Shown: positions 27,818 to 36,495, counted from the first letter of the stretch. The stretch is DNA of 64,000 nt from Desertivirga brevis (GCF_017355835.1 NZ_JAFEWF010000005.1:434001-498000); one strand, 5' to 3'. The notes: generated by a model from the letters alone, not told the origin. Made by a program: numbers and translations.

Positions 27818-28180
27818 ATGCCAATTACCCAGAGAGTAGCCCTTGAAGGCGTTCGTTTTTTTGCATTTCATGGTTTTTATCCCGAAGAGCAGTTGATAGG
27901 AAATGAGTTCATCTTAGATCTTATTACAGAGATGGAGGTCACTGATGATGGAGGGGATGATCTTAAGAATACAGTTAACTATGAGCGGTTATTTGAAATA
28001 GCCAAATCTGAAATGAAGCAAACCCGGAAGCTTCTTGAAACGGTAGCACATGGAATACTAAGGCAGGTTATCGTTGAGTTTCCCTTTGTTACTAAAGCGG
28101 AAGTCTCAATCCGGAAGATGTGTTTACCCATGGGCGCTGAAATCAAGAACTCTTTGATCCAACTATCATACAGCAAATAA
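27818..28180 (+). CDS. folB: Dihydroneopterin aldolase
   Basis: 120 residues, the family length. It splits dihydroneopterin to hydroxymethyldihydropterin and glycolaldehyde in folate synthesis. Motifs are LEGVRFFAFHGFYPEEQLIGNEF near the N-terminus (split by me: HGFYPEEQ), TVNYERLFEIA, and VSIRKMCLPMG with the C-terminal active-site Lys region. A TATTTTTG -7-like element ends 7 bases before this ATG, which would give an almost leaderless mRNA. Other folate genes are not adjacent. Confidence 0.92.
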   Translation: MPITQRVALEGVRFFAFHGFYPEEQLIGNEFILDLITEMEVTDDGGDDLKNTVNYERLFEIAKSEMKQTRKLLETVAHGILRQVIVEFPFVTKAEVSIRKMCLPMGAEIKNSLIQLSYSK

Positions 28181-28344
28181 TCTTAATCTTCCTGTATAGG
28201 TGCAATCCTTTTATTCAGATCCTTCTTTCTTCAGGGGAAATGTAGGTTTATGAATAACTATGGATGACGTGAAGCCGTATACATAATCGGGGAAAAGGGG
28301 CGGATATTAGCTTATTCTGTTTATACCAATTATAATCTAACGAA

Positions 28345-28986
28345 ATGGAATTTCAATTTGAATATCATGATCTACTAAGGATACTGATCTCTATAGCATG
28401 CGGAAGCATTATTGGCTTTGAGAGAGAGTATAAAAATAAAAATGCCGGGTTCAGAACTTTGATTTTAATATGTTTGGGCTCCACCATTTTCACCATAGTT
28501 TCCCAAAGGAGTTCCAATACGAGCGATGACCGGATTGCTGCTAATATTATTACAGGGATAGGTTTTATCGGCGCGGGCGTAATATTCAAGGATGGGCTAT
28601 CGGTTAAAGGTTTGACAACTGCAGCGGTAATCTGGGTCGTTGCTGCCCTTGGAATGGTAATAGGAACTTTCCATTATTCCCTATCTATCATACTAACCCT
28701 AATTGTGCTGGTTATCCTTTCTCTTTTCAATAAGATTGAAATGCTAATAGATTTCCTCCATCACCAAAGGAAATTCAAAGTGATTTTTATCGATGAGAGC
28801 ATGTCTCATCTTGAGTCGCTGGACAAGGAGGCCGTACAGAGAGGATTGCAGTTCAGGCAGATTCAACTTACCAAATGCAATAATAAGATCCATCTTGTTT
28901 TTGAAGTATCAGGACGGAAGAAACTGCTAGCCGACTTTAATCGTTACTTGATTGAATCGCATCACATTGCAGATGTAATGATTTAA
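28345..28986 (+). CDS. MgtC/SapB-family membrane protein
   Basis: 213 residues. Four or five hydrophobic helices in the first 140 residues: GSIIGFEREYKNKNAGFRT and NIITGIGFIGAGVIFKDG are the family signatures. A soluble C-terminal ferredoxin-like domain (about 145-213) follows, as in full-length MgtC-like proteins. MgtC modulates ATP synthase and Mg2+ homeostasis in pathogens; environmental homologues are mostly uncharacterised. Converges with the TlpA-like gene, 31 bases apart with no visible terminator. Confidence 0.88.
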   Translation: MEFQFEYHDLLRILISIACGSIIGFEREYKNKNAGFRTLILICLGSTIFTIVSQRSSNTSDDRIAANIITGIGFIGAGVIFKDGLSVKGLTTAAVIWVVAALGMVIGTFHYSLSIILTLIVLVILSLFNKIEMLIDFLHHQRKFKVIFIDESMSHLESLDKEAVQRGLQFRQIQLTKCNNKIHLVFEVSGRKKLLADFNRYLIESHHIADVMI

Positions 28987-29017
28987 ATAGGAGAGTACGA
29001 TATACTACATCAAAACC

Positions 29018-30511
29018 TCATTTTGAAGAACAAGTTGCACAAGATGAAAGGTTGTTCAATAGCAACTTATCAAGTATTTGCTGAAGCTTTGGATTAGAAG
29101 GACGAGGCGCGTTACTGTCTACAATTCTACCATCCGGATCAATCAAAACAAAACGAGGTATGGTGTTAATACCAAAGGCCTGAATAAAGTCTGATCTAAA
29201 GTCCCGGTCTGCTATTAGTTGCGTACCAGGGAGGTTCTGTTCCTTAACGAATTGCAACCAACGTTCGCGGTGCGCCTGCATGTCTACTGACACACTAACA
29301 AACCTTATGTTTTGATGCTGGTAGCGCTGCTCAATTTCTTTTAAATAAGGCAGTTCTTGCTTACAAGGGCTGCACCAAGTTGCCCATACATCGAGGAATA
29401 CATAACTTCCCCTAAAGTTACTTAAGGATACAGTATGGTTGGTTTGATCTTTATAACTAAATAAAGGAGCTTCCGAACCGGGACTAACAAGTTTCAATTT
29501 ATCGTATCTCAACTGGACCAGCTCCCTGTATCCAGGATCTTTTGCTACACTTAAATAATCCTTCAAATACTTATCGTCGTTAATACTTCCACAGATCAAT
29601 TGTAAAGTATTTTGAAACAATAACTCTTCCTTAATCGGACCATCGGCAAAATCGCGTTGAACAATGTCCCTTTTTAACTCAAATGAACTTTTACTTTTGA
29701 AATAGGGCGATTTTACTAACTCTGCAGTGCGCAGGGCATCGAGCCGAACTGAAATGAGGGATTTATAATAGGGAGAGAATGAATACAATTCCCCATTATT
29801 CAAGTCAAAATCCTCCCAAACCATGGCCTGAAGTTCTGCAATTTTTTCTAGAGGGAGACGCCGCACATAAATGGCTTTAGCAGCTGGAAGTAAGATTTCT
29901 GGCAAATCGCTTCCCGGCTTCAAAGATTGAGCAAGCTTATAATACTCGTCTTCTCTGACTGGGTCGATTCCGTATCTTTTTAGATAATCGTGTATGAAGT
30001 ATTTAATAGTATAGTCGACATGGTCTTGTTGGGATTTGAAAAATTTGCTGCCGAATCCTTGCTTTGACAACAGAGAAAAAGCCTGATCTTTAAATTGCTT
30101 GGTAAGCTGTATAAAATCTTCGGGTTCAATAAGATTGAATTCTTTTTGAAGATGTCCGTTGCTAACAGGGAAAATTTTTTGAATAAGATAATTGATGTTC
30201 GCCTGAGCATTATTTTCCAATTCTCCCGGCCCCTGCAGATGAAGTTCGTTCAATTTTCCCTCTAAAACAAGATTCATTCCCGGGCCCAAATACAGTTGAA
30301 TGTCCTTATCTATCGTGTAATAAGCACTGTCCAACTCTCCGCTAAACACAAAGTTACCTTTAGCATCAAAATACAAAGGCGCTTTCAATTGCTTGCTGTT
30401 TTCAAGGAGTACAGTTTTTCCTGCAAATTCAGGAAGCCTACCCTTAAGAAAAACATTTTTCTGAGCATGCACAGCAAAGGGAATACACAGAAGTGAGAGA
30501 GTTTTTTTCAT
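29018..30511 (-). CDS. Periplasmic TlpA-like thioredoxin protein with long N-terminal domain
   Basis: 497 residues. Signal peptide MKKTLSLLCIPFAVHAQ. The N-terminal 350 residues are helical with a DUF4369-like start (KGRLPEFAGKTVLLENSK). The C-terminal thioredoxin domain begins about 345, with redox-active Cys380 and Cys383 in WATWCSPCK and cis-Pro452 in TIPRF. An extra CATC pair (Cys491, Cys494) ends the protein. It should reduce or shuffle disulfides in the periplasm. The candidate origin region lies directly upstream of it. Confidence 0.85.
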   Translation of the reverse strand: MKKTLSLLCIPFAVHAQKNVFLKGRLPEFAGKTVLLENSKQLKAPLYFDAKGNFVFSGELDSAYYTIDKDIQLYLGPGMNLVLEGKLNELHLQGPGELENNAQANINYLIQKIFPVSNGHLQKEFNLIEPEDFIQLTKQFKDQAFSLLSKQGFGSKFFKSQQDHVDYTIKYFIHDYLKRYGIDPVREDEYYKLAQSLKPGSDLPEILLPAAKAIYVRRLPLEKIAELQAMVWEDFDLNNGELYSFSPYYKSLISVRLDALRTAELVKSPYFKSKSSFELKRDIVQRDFADGPIKEELLFQNTLQLICGSINDDKYLKDYLSVAKDPGYRELVQLRYDKLKLVSPGSEAPLFSYKDQTNHTVSLSNFRGSYVFLDVWATWCSPCKQELPYLKEIEQRYQHQNIRFVSVSVDMQAHRERWLQFVKEQNLPGTQLIADRDFRSDFIQAFGINTIPRFVLIDPDGRIVDSNAPRPSNPKLQQILDKLLLNNLSSCATCSSK

Positions 30512-30592
30512 TGCGGTTTAAGTACTACATCATATTTTATAAAATTCAGCATTTGTTACTGTATATTTAATTTTAGGTTACATACTGAAGAG

Positions 30593-30796
30593 TGTGAATA
30601 AGGTGTTAAAAAGCGTGGATAAGTGCGCCCTGAATGTGGATAAGTGAACGAATTTAAGAACTAAAGTTTTAAATAACTGAAAATGAGCCTCTATTGATAA
30701 TAATACAAAAGCAGCCAGACGGATAAATTGTGGAAAAGTGCAGAATATTAAATCAAAATAGTGGAAAAAAAGTTTCCTGGAAAAGAAGTTGGATAA
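30593..30796. other. Cluster of DnaA-box-like sites; candidate oriC
   Basis: TGTGAATAA (30593-30601), CGTGGATAA (30614-30622) and TGTGGATAA (30635-30643) lie in the same orientation at exact 21-bp intervals. TGTGGAAAA (30729-30737), AGTGGAAAA (30760-30768) and GTTGGATAA (30788-30796) follow. The perfect box (TTATCCACA on the minus strand) and one permitted variant are included. AT-rich tracts flank the triplet on both sides. The 396-base intergenic region (30512-30907) holds no convincing gene. Confidence 0.55.
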
Positions 30797-30907
30797 AGAA
30801 TTCATTACGGGGTTTGTGCCAAAGATTCTGCCATAGTGAGGTTATTGCAGTTTCCGGAAAAAACCAGGCATATACGAGCGCAAAGTCCTATATACCTGAT
30901 TGATACT

Positions 30908-31138
30908 TTAAGAATTATCCTCTTTATCTCCTTGATCGGTGCGAGTCACAGGTGGTGAGCCTACCTCTCCGGCCGCTTTATCATCCCCGCCTTGAGGCTT
31001 TAACTGCTCTAGCTGGTCTTCATTCTTAGCACCACTCCTTATCGCATTCTTTTCGTCATCGGTAGGCAAATGAGGATCTGGTTTGCCTTTATCAGGTTGC
31101 CCTGGAATATTATACTGCTCTCCATCTTGCTTTTTCAT
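30908..31138 (-). CDS. Small hydrophilic protein of unknown function
   Basis: 76 residues from MKKQDGEQ; an upstream GTG three codons earlier is less likely. It is rich in Asp, Lys, Gly, Pro and Gln with no hydrophobic core (GKPDPHLPTDDEKNAIRSG), so it is probably disordered. Such small proteins are common in Sphingobacteriaceae but I know no function. It lies beside the DnaA-box cluster. Confidence 0.6.
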   Translation of the reverse strand: MKKQDGEQYNIPGQPDKGKPDPHLPTDDEKNAIRSGAKNEDQLEQLKPQGGDDKAAGEVGSPPVTRTDQGDKEDNS

Positions 31139-31155
31139 ACATATCACTTTTCTGC

Positions 31156-31192
31156 TTCAACAAGCCGCCCTGAGCTTTGTTGAGTTTTTTTT
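31156..31192 (+). terminator. Orphan plus-strand terminator
   Basis: TCAACAAGC and GCTTTGTTGA form a stem with one bulge, followed by eight Ts. No plus-strand gene lies upstream of it; the nearest genes read away from it on both sides. See findings. Confidence 0.6.
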
Positions 31193-31260
31193 CAGAAGTG
31201 CCGTTCTGAAACAATCTTAAAAAAAAGAGGGTTTAGTCTTAACATCACCCATATTAGCAA

Positions 31261-31734
31261 ATGCAGAAAGACACTTTAGCACTAGAGAAAGACCTTGCCA
31301 TCGAAAAGAAAGAATGGCCAATACTAAGAGCGGGATGGATATTTATGGGATTGATAGTAGCAGGAGGCGCCATGGGTCTATTTGGAGGGGGCTTTTTAAG
31401 TCACACAAGAGTAAGCCACGCAGGTCTATCAATACAATACGACAAATTGTTACGGTATTCACTAAGTTCCAAAATAATTATTGAAGCCAACAAGCTCAGT
31501 AAAGACTCTTCGATCTTGGTAAATTCTGATTACACAAAAAAGATTAAAATAGAAGAGGTGACACCGGAGCCTGAATCAGTAAAACTAGAGGGTCAAAAGA
31601 TCAGATACAAGTTTCACTCCCGAAGAAGCGACAATATAGTTTTTTACTTAAAACCCATAGGACGCGGAGAGCAACGATTGTTATTGGAGTTTAACGGCTT
31701 CAAACTTGACATTCACCAATTTATTTTTTTCTGA
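31261..31734 (+). CDS. Membrane-anchored hypothetical protein coupled to DUF421 gene
   Basis: 157 residues. One transmembrane segment (about 24-46, AGWIFMGLIVAGGAMGLFGGG) precedes a soluble extracytoplasmic domain with likely beta structure (VKLEGQKIRYKFHSRRSD). No motif recognised. Its stop overlaps the start of the DUF421 gene by one base (TGATG), which implies translational coupling and a shared membrane role. Confidence 0.75.
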   Translation: MQKDTLALEKDLAIEKKEWPILRAGWIFMGLIVAGGAMGLFGGGFLSHTRVSHAGLSIQYDKLLRYSLSSKIIIEANKLSKDSSILVNSDYTKKIKIEEVTPEPESVKLEGQKIRYKFHSRRSDNIVFYLKPIGRGEQRLLLEFNGFKLDIHQFIFF

Positions 31735-32177
31735 TGGAATCCATAGTATTTAGATCTGCATTTATATATGTCGCTGTTTTCCTAATCCTGAGACTAGGCG
31801 GCAAAAGAACAGTGGGAGAAATGACCACTTTTGATCTTGTCTTGTTATTGATAATAAGTGAGGCTATTCAACAATCTCTGATAGATGATGATAATTCTAT
31901 TACTGGTGGCCTCCTTGCCATAACCACACTTGTTTTTATTGATATTATGGTATCCTTGATTTCGAACCGCTTTTCTAAGGTCGATAAAATTTTGAACGGA
32001 GTTCCGCTGATTATATTAAAGGATGGCAAACCTTTATTAGAGCGAATAAAGAAATCAAGATTGCAAGTTGAGGACATCCTTGAGGCGGCAAGAAAAATGC
32101 AGGGTATAGATTCCCTCGATAAAATAAAATATGCTGTTCTTGAAAAAGACGGTACGATAAGTATTATTCCTATTTAG
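31734..32177 (+). CDS. DUF421 (YetF-like) membrane protein
   Basis: 147 residues, shorter than Bacillus YetF (about 230). Three hydrophobic helices in the first half with the family signature LRLGGKRTVGEMTTFDLVLL. A soluble YetF-type domain follows (KILNGVPLIILKDGKPL, LQVEDILEAARKMQGI, IKYAVLEKDGTISIIP). Function of the family is unknown. It is cotranslated with the 31261 gene and followed after 14 bases by a 63-codon ORF. Confidence 0.85.
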   Translation: MESIVFRSAFIYVAVFLILRLGGKRTVGEMTTFDLVLLLIISEAIQQSLIDDDNSITGGLLAITTLVFIDIMVSLISNRFSKVDKILNGVPLIILKDGKPLLERIKKSRLQVEDILEAARKMQGIDSLDKIKYAVLEKDGTISIIPI

Positions 32178-32191
32178 AAACAAAAAGAAAC

Positions 32192-32383
32192 ATGACTTCC
32201 ACTTTTTTTACAGTATTAATAGACAATAAACCAACAAGATTTGAGAAACAAAGAGTAATAGCTATAGAGCCTTACGAATTTGGGACAAAAATCATATTTG
32301 AAGCCTCACATACCGAAGAAGAACCTATAATATACTTCACAAATGAACCATATGACGATGTTTACAAGTCATATCTTGGTTGA
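32192..32383 (+). CDS. Small hypothetical protein
   Basis: 63 residues (MTSTFFTVLIDNKPTRFEKQ), acidic, with predicted beta strands and no signal. Not recognised. It follows the DUF421 gene by 14 bases on the same strand and reads as the third member of that cassette. Confidence 0.6.
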   Translation: MTSTFFTVLIDNKPTRFEKQRVIAIEPYEFGTKIIFEASHTEEEPIIYFTNEPYDDVYKSYLG

Positions 32384-32484
32384 AACTTATAGAACATAGG
32401 AACATCTTCCTTTTCTCGCGCCGATTGAGACATGAATAACTAAAATCTATACACAAATTCACCTTTTAAAACACAAAAGGAAAA

Positions 32485-32530
32485 CTTTTAAGTAAAAATT
32501 GACTTAAAAGAAGCATTTTTTTTAATGCTT
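32485..32530. promoter_or_regulatory. Two tandem hairpins upstream of amtB
   Basis: CTTTTAAGT/ACTTAAAAG (32485-32510) and AAGCATT/AATGCTT (32511-32530) abut each other. The second has an all-T loop. They may end the DUF421 transcript or sit in the amtB leader, about 90 bases before its ATG. Confidence 0.45.
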
Positions 32531-32617
32531 TAATCAATTTTAACCCGTTTTTGTTTGTAATTATAAAATAAATTACCACTTTTATTTCTAATTACATTAA
32601 ACATTAACAAAGTTAAG

Positions 32618-33925
32618 ATGAAAAAAGTATTACCTTTTCTATTATTACTCGTTGTTGTAGCGCTTGGGTTAGCATTTCCTTCGGTCGAAGCCGCAAATGT
32701 TGCCGATAGCAAAATCGACACCGGAGACACGGCATGGTTACTGGTGTCAACAGCTCTGGTTTTATTAATGACTCCAGGCCTCGCGTACTTTTATGGTGGA
32801 ATGGTTCGCAAAAAGAATGTTATTTCGACAATGCTCCAGAGCTTGGTATGTATGGGTCTGATAACAGTCCTATGGGTTGTTTTCGGATTTAGCTTAGCCT
32901 TTGGAGATGACATAGGCGGAATAATTGGTAATCCAGGTACGTTTTTCATGATGAAAGGTATGATAGGAAATGCAGTTTGGTCTCTGGCTCCAACTATCCC
33001 TTTGGTTTTGTTCGCAATGTTCCAATTAAAGTTTGCGGTTATTACGCCAGCATTAATTACAGGTGCATTTGCAGAGCGTATCAAATTCAATTCTTATCTT
33101 ATTTTCATAACCTTGTTTATGATCCTTATTTATGCACCTTTAGCTCATGCAACCTGGCATCCTAACGGACTACTGTTCAACCTTGGAGTTCTTGACTTTG
33201 CTGGTGGTACAGTAGTGCATATGTCTGCAGGATGGGCTGCACTTGCTTCAGCATTATTCCTTAAGGGCCGGACAAAAGCAGAGCACACGCCTGCAAGGGT
33301 AAGTTATGTAATCCTGGGTACTGGCTTGTTATGGTTCGGTTGGTTCGGTTTCAATGCGGGCTCTGCTGTAGGCGCCGGTACTTTGGCTGCTACAGCTCTG
33401 GCAACCACAACCACAGCTTCTGCAGCTGCTGCTATGGCCTGGGTATTTTTTGATATGTTCAGGGGCAAAAAGCCATCTGCTATGGGTGCATGTATCGGGG
33501 CAGTTGTTGGTTTAGTAGCAATTACACCTGCTGCAGGATTCGTAACGGTATCACATTCTTTAGTAATTGGTATAGTTGCAGCGGTTATAAGTAACCTGGT
33601 AGTAATCTGGCGCTCTCGCACCAAAATAGACGACACTCTTGATGTATTTCCTTGTCACGGTGTTGGAGGTATGGTAGGTATGCTAATGACTGGTATTTTT
33701 GCCAATCAAACAGTTAACGCCGCAAACACCACAGGTAACGGCTTATTCTATGGTGAAACTAAACTATTTATGGTTCACTTAATGGCGCTTGTTGGAGTTT
33801 CAATTTTTGCATTTGTTGGTTCTTATCTTTTATTGTTGATTACCAATGCGATCAGCCCTCTCCGGGTAACATCAGAAGAAGAAGAAATCGGTCTTGACAT
33901 CAGTCAGCACGACGAAGAATTATAA
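32618..33925 (+). CDS. amtB: Ammonium transporter
   Basis: 435 residues, with signal-like N-terminus and eleven membrane helices. Conserved Amt segments include TPGLAYFYGGMVRKKNVI, GAFAERIKFNSYLIF, and FAGGTVVHMSAGWAAL with the first pore His. The second pore His is in FPCHGVGGMVGML. It moves ammonium or ammonia across the inner membrane. No glnK (PII) gene is adjacent, unlike the common amtB-glnK pair. Ends with a charged cytoplasmic tail. Confidence 0.95.
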   Translation: MKKVLPFLLLLVVVALGLAFPSVEAANVADSKIDTGDTAWLLVSTALVLLMTPGLAYFYGGMVRKKNVISTMLQSLVCMGLITVLWVVFGFSLAFGDDIGGIIGNPGTFFMMKGMIGNAVWSLAPTIPLVLFAMFQLKFAVITPALITGAFAERIKFNSYLIFITLFMILIYAPLAHATWHPNGLLFNLGVLDFAGGTVVHMSAGWAALASALFLKGRTKAEHTPARVSYVILGTGLLWFGWFGFNAGSAVGAGTLAATALATTTTASAAAAMAWVFFDMFRGKKPSAMGACIGAVVGLVAITPAAGFVTVSHSLVIGIVAAVISNLVVIWRSRTKIDDTLDVFPCHGVGGMVGMLMTGIFANQTVNAANTTGNGLFYGETKLFMVHLMALVGVSIFAFVGSYLLLLITNAISPLRVTSEEEEIGLDISQHDEEL

Positions 33926-33946
33926 TGGTAAATCGTTCTTTTTATT

Positions 33947-33973
33947 AAACCCGCCTCATGCGGGTTTTTTTTT
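33947..33973 (+). terminator. Terminator of amtB
   Basis: AAACCCGC and GCGGGTTT form a perfect 8-bp stem with a CTCAT loop, then a T run, 22 bases past the stop. Confidence 0.85.
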
Positions 33974-34269
33974 GATTTCAGTTCTTTTAATCTTTTGGAT
34001 GAATATTTATTTAAACCCTTATAAAATAAGGAGAAGACTGGAAATGATGATGGCTTTACTCCTTAGTAACATCAGGGCAGGACATATACAGGTTAAGCTA
34101 CCCGGCCACCCATACGTAGTGCTCACTTAGAATCCCTTTATCACAAGATCCTTACTCAAATTACATCTTCAAGTCTACATTTACCATAAAACCCTTTTGT
34201 TGCTTTTAAATAATTTTCAAACCTTTGGACTTTTATTTACTTAATTGTTGTAATTCAAAAAAGATAGAA

Positions 34270-34827
34270 ATGTCAGAAGCAGCGTTTACTAGAAAAATGA
34301 CCGCAATGGCGATTATTGGGTCGTCATTATTAGCCTTTTCTTGTTCCAGTTTAAAAGGTGGAAGCACAAGAGAGGCAAGAGCTACAATAAATTCAACGAA
34401 GCAAGAGGTACCAGGAAGTGGATCAATAACCTTCGTTCAAAAACAGAATGAGGTTGAGATGAAGTTAGAAATTAATTTCCCTGCAAAAGCGAATAAAACA
34501 GTTGCGGTTCATATTCACGAACATGGCGACTGCGGAAATCAAGGGAACGATGCACACGGTCACTGGAACCCAACGAATAGCAAACATGGAAAGTGGGGAA
34601 GTGGTGAGTATCATTTGGGAGATATCGGGAATGTGCAGCTGGATGCAGCTGGAAAGGGATCGTTATCGATTAAGACCGATAAATGGTCTGTTGGTACCGG
34701 AAATTCTAATGATGTAGCCGGTAGGGGATTGATTGTCCATGATGGAACAGACGATTATGTAACCCAACCAACCGGAAACGCCGGATCAAGAATTGGCTGT
34801 GGCGTAATTGAAGTGGCCAAGAAATAA
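34270..34827 (+). CDS. sodC: Cu-Zn superoxide dismutase lipoprotein
   Basis: 185 residues from this ATG; an upstream TTG in frame is unlikely. Lipobox SLLAFSC anchors it in the envelope. The copper site begins VHIHEHGDC, with the bridging and zinc His in AHGHWNP and KHGKWGSGEYHLGD. RGLIVHDGTDDY holds the last copper His, and SRIGCGVIE the disulfide Cys. All metal ligands appear present. It converts superoxide to peroxide in the periplasm. Single gene with a strong shared terminator. Confidence 0.94.
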   Translation: MSEAAFTRKMTAMAIIGSSLLAFSCSSLKGGSTREARATINSTKQEVPGSGSITFVQKQNEVEMKLEINFPAKANKTVAVHIHEHGDCGNQGNDAHGHWNPTNSKHGKWGSGEYHLGDIGNVQLDAAGKGSLSIKTDKWSVGTGNSNDVAGRGLIVHDGTDDYVTQPTGNAGSRIGCGVIEVAKK

Positions 34828-34861
34828 CAAGAAAGGGTTCCCATTGGAACCCTTTCTTGTT
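34826..34861. terminator. Bidirectional terminator between sodC and TPR sensor gene
   Basis: A perfect 16-bp stem (AACAAGAAAGGGTTCC with its complement) closes a four-base CATT loop, with A-rich and T-rich ends. It begins inside the sodC stop codon. Confidence 0.85.
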
Positions 34862-34886
34862 ATCAAATATCGTGTGGGACCTCCTA

Positions 34887-36377
34887 TTAATGCTCTTCAG
34901 AATTATCAGCAGGAGGGGGGATTATATTTGCGCTGTTTTCTGGCAAAACAAAGGCCTTATACTGAGGATTATGCAACATATGATTAATATTCAAAAGCTT
35001 ATTATCAATATCATCCACACAGCGCTTTACTTCAGCAATTAGTTCCTGATCATCTATCAAATCCTCATCGTCAAGCAGCAGGAGCCCTTTGATAGTAGAA
35101 ACCGGGCTTCTGATCTCGTGCGAAAGGTGAGACGAATACTGTGAAAGCTTTAAGTTCTTGGCCTTTATGTCTTCAGTACGCTCCTCTATGATGCTTTCAA
35201 GGTTTTGATTTATCTTATCCAAATTTTCTTTCTGAACAGAAATCTCCTCGTTAAGCTCTCGCATCTTATGCAACGTTTTAGCCTTCTTACGGGATTGAAT
35301 AACCAGAAGGGCTATAACCACAAAAGACAAAGCTAAAACTATAACAGCTGCAATATATTTGACCCTGTTTGTTTTTTGCTTTTCAAGAAGGATTTCCGTT
35401 TGCTTTTGCTTTTCAATAAAGTCAAACTGTTCTTGATGAAGAGAATATTTTTTACTGACTAAATCACGAATAGAAATGCTGTCTTCTTTGTAAACATTCT
35501 CCAAGTATTTCAATGCGTCTACAGAATTATTTTTTGATTTAGCTAAGTAATATAATTGCTTCGTGAAGTCTTGTTTAAGTTTAACCTCGCCAACTCTTTC
35601 GGATATCGCCAGTCCTTTTTTTATAAAATCTTCAGTCTTGTTATACTTCTTTTGAGCCATATAAATATCAGCCAAATACATGTAGACAGTCGATAGTCGG
35701 GGATAATATTGATTTTTGAGGCAAATTTCTTCGCATTCTTCTAAGACCTCTACCGCGGCATTGTATCTTTTTGTCTTCCCATAAAGGAATCCCTTACTAA
35801 GGAGAATAATTGAAATACTTAATGTATCTTTCTTCTCTTTAAAGTATTCAAAGCTCTTATTCAAGTAACTTAATGCTGCTTCGTACTTATTGGATTTAGT
35901 ATAAATATTTGCAACGTTAATGGAACATCCGGCTACTAACTCGTCATTTTTTATCTTTTTAGCAATACTGATACATTTAAGGTAGTATGAAAGCGCCTTT
36001 CTTCTATCATAGTTTTTATACCGATTGCCGATGTTATTATACACCATTGCTTCGCCATAAAAATCTTTGTGCTTTTTAAATAGGTTCAAGGCTAGCAAAA
36101 ACTTAGAAATAGCAGTATCGTCCTCCACAAGAATGGAATACCCAGTTCCCATAACACGATAAGCTTCAGCTTGACCTAATTCAAAATTTATTTTTTCTGC
36201 TAACCTGAGAGCTTGATTTGCAGTATAAATAGTTTTCTTTGGATCGATTTGTCTAACTTTTTCTGCATACTTATTTAATTCAACAACTTTCAAACTATCT
36301 GTCTTGAAATCTTGTTGGTTAGCAAAAGAAACTGAAAGATTAATAAAATAAAGAAAAAGGAGTAATTTTAATTTCAT
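34887..36377 (-). CDS. TPR sensor protein with HisKA domain but no ATPase domain
   Basis: 496 residues. Signal peptide (ends VSFANQ), then about six tetratricopeptide repeats (35-300), a transmembrane helix (about 337-357, YIAAVIVLALSFVVIALLV) and a coiled coil (365-410). The dimerisation/phosphoacceptor segment SSHLSHEIRSPVSTIKG has the phospho-accepting His420. A full kinase would add about 110 residues with N, G1 and G2 boxes; here the chain stops after 75 more residues ending in a Pro/acidic tail. The stop is followed directly by a clean terminator, so this is not a frameshift. It cannot bind ATP by itself. Confidence 0.85.
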   Translation of the reverse strand: MKLKLLLFLYFINLSVSFANQQDFKTDSLKVVELNKYAEKVRQIDPKKTIYTANQALRLAEKINFELGQAEAYRVMGTGYSILVEDDTAISKFLLALNLFKKHKDFYGEAMVYNNIGNRYKNYDRRKALSYYLKCISIAKKIKNDELVAGCSINVANIYTKSNKYEAALSYLNKSFEYFKEKKDTLSISIILLSKGFLYGKTKRYNAAVEVLEECEEICLKNQYYPRLSTVYMYLADIYMAQKKYNKTEDFIKKGLAISERVGEVKLKQDFTKQLYYLAKSKNNSVDALKYLENVYKEDSISIRDLVSKKYSLHQEQFDFIEKQKQTEILLEKQKTNRVKYIAAVIVLALSFVVIALLVIQSRKKAKTLHKMRELNEEISVQKENLDKINQNLESIIEERTEDIKAKNLKLSQYSSHLSHEIRSPVSTIKGLLLLDDEDLIDDQELIAEVKRCVDDIDNKLLNINHMLHNPQYKAFVLPENSANIIPPPADNSEEH

Positions 36378-36495
36378 CTCTTAAACAGGGACAAATTACG
36401 AAAATTAATTTATACCACATTATTTATAAATCGTTACGTTAATAAGTTATTTTATCTATTTTTATACTTTATATTGTACATCAAATCTAAACAAC

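Noticed and set aside
30578..30805. 75-codon minus-strand ORF across the DnaA-box cluster
   Set aside because: Low-complexity Phe/Leu-rich product is explained by the repeated box sequence; no signal or RBS.
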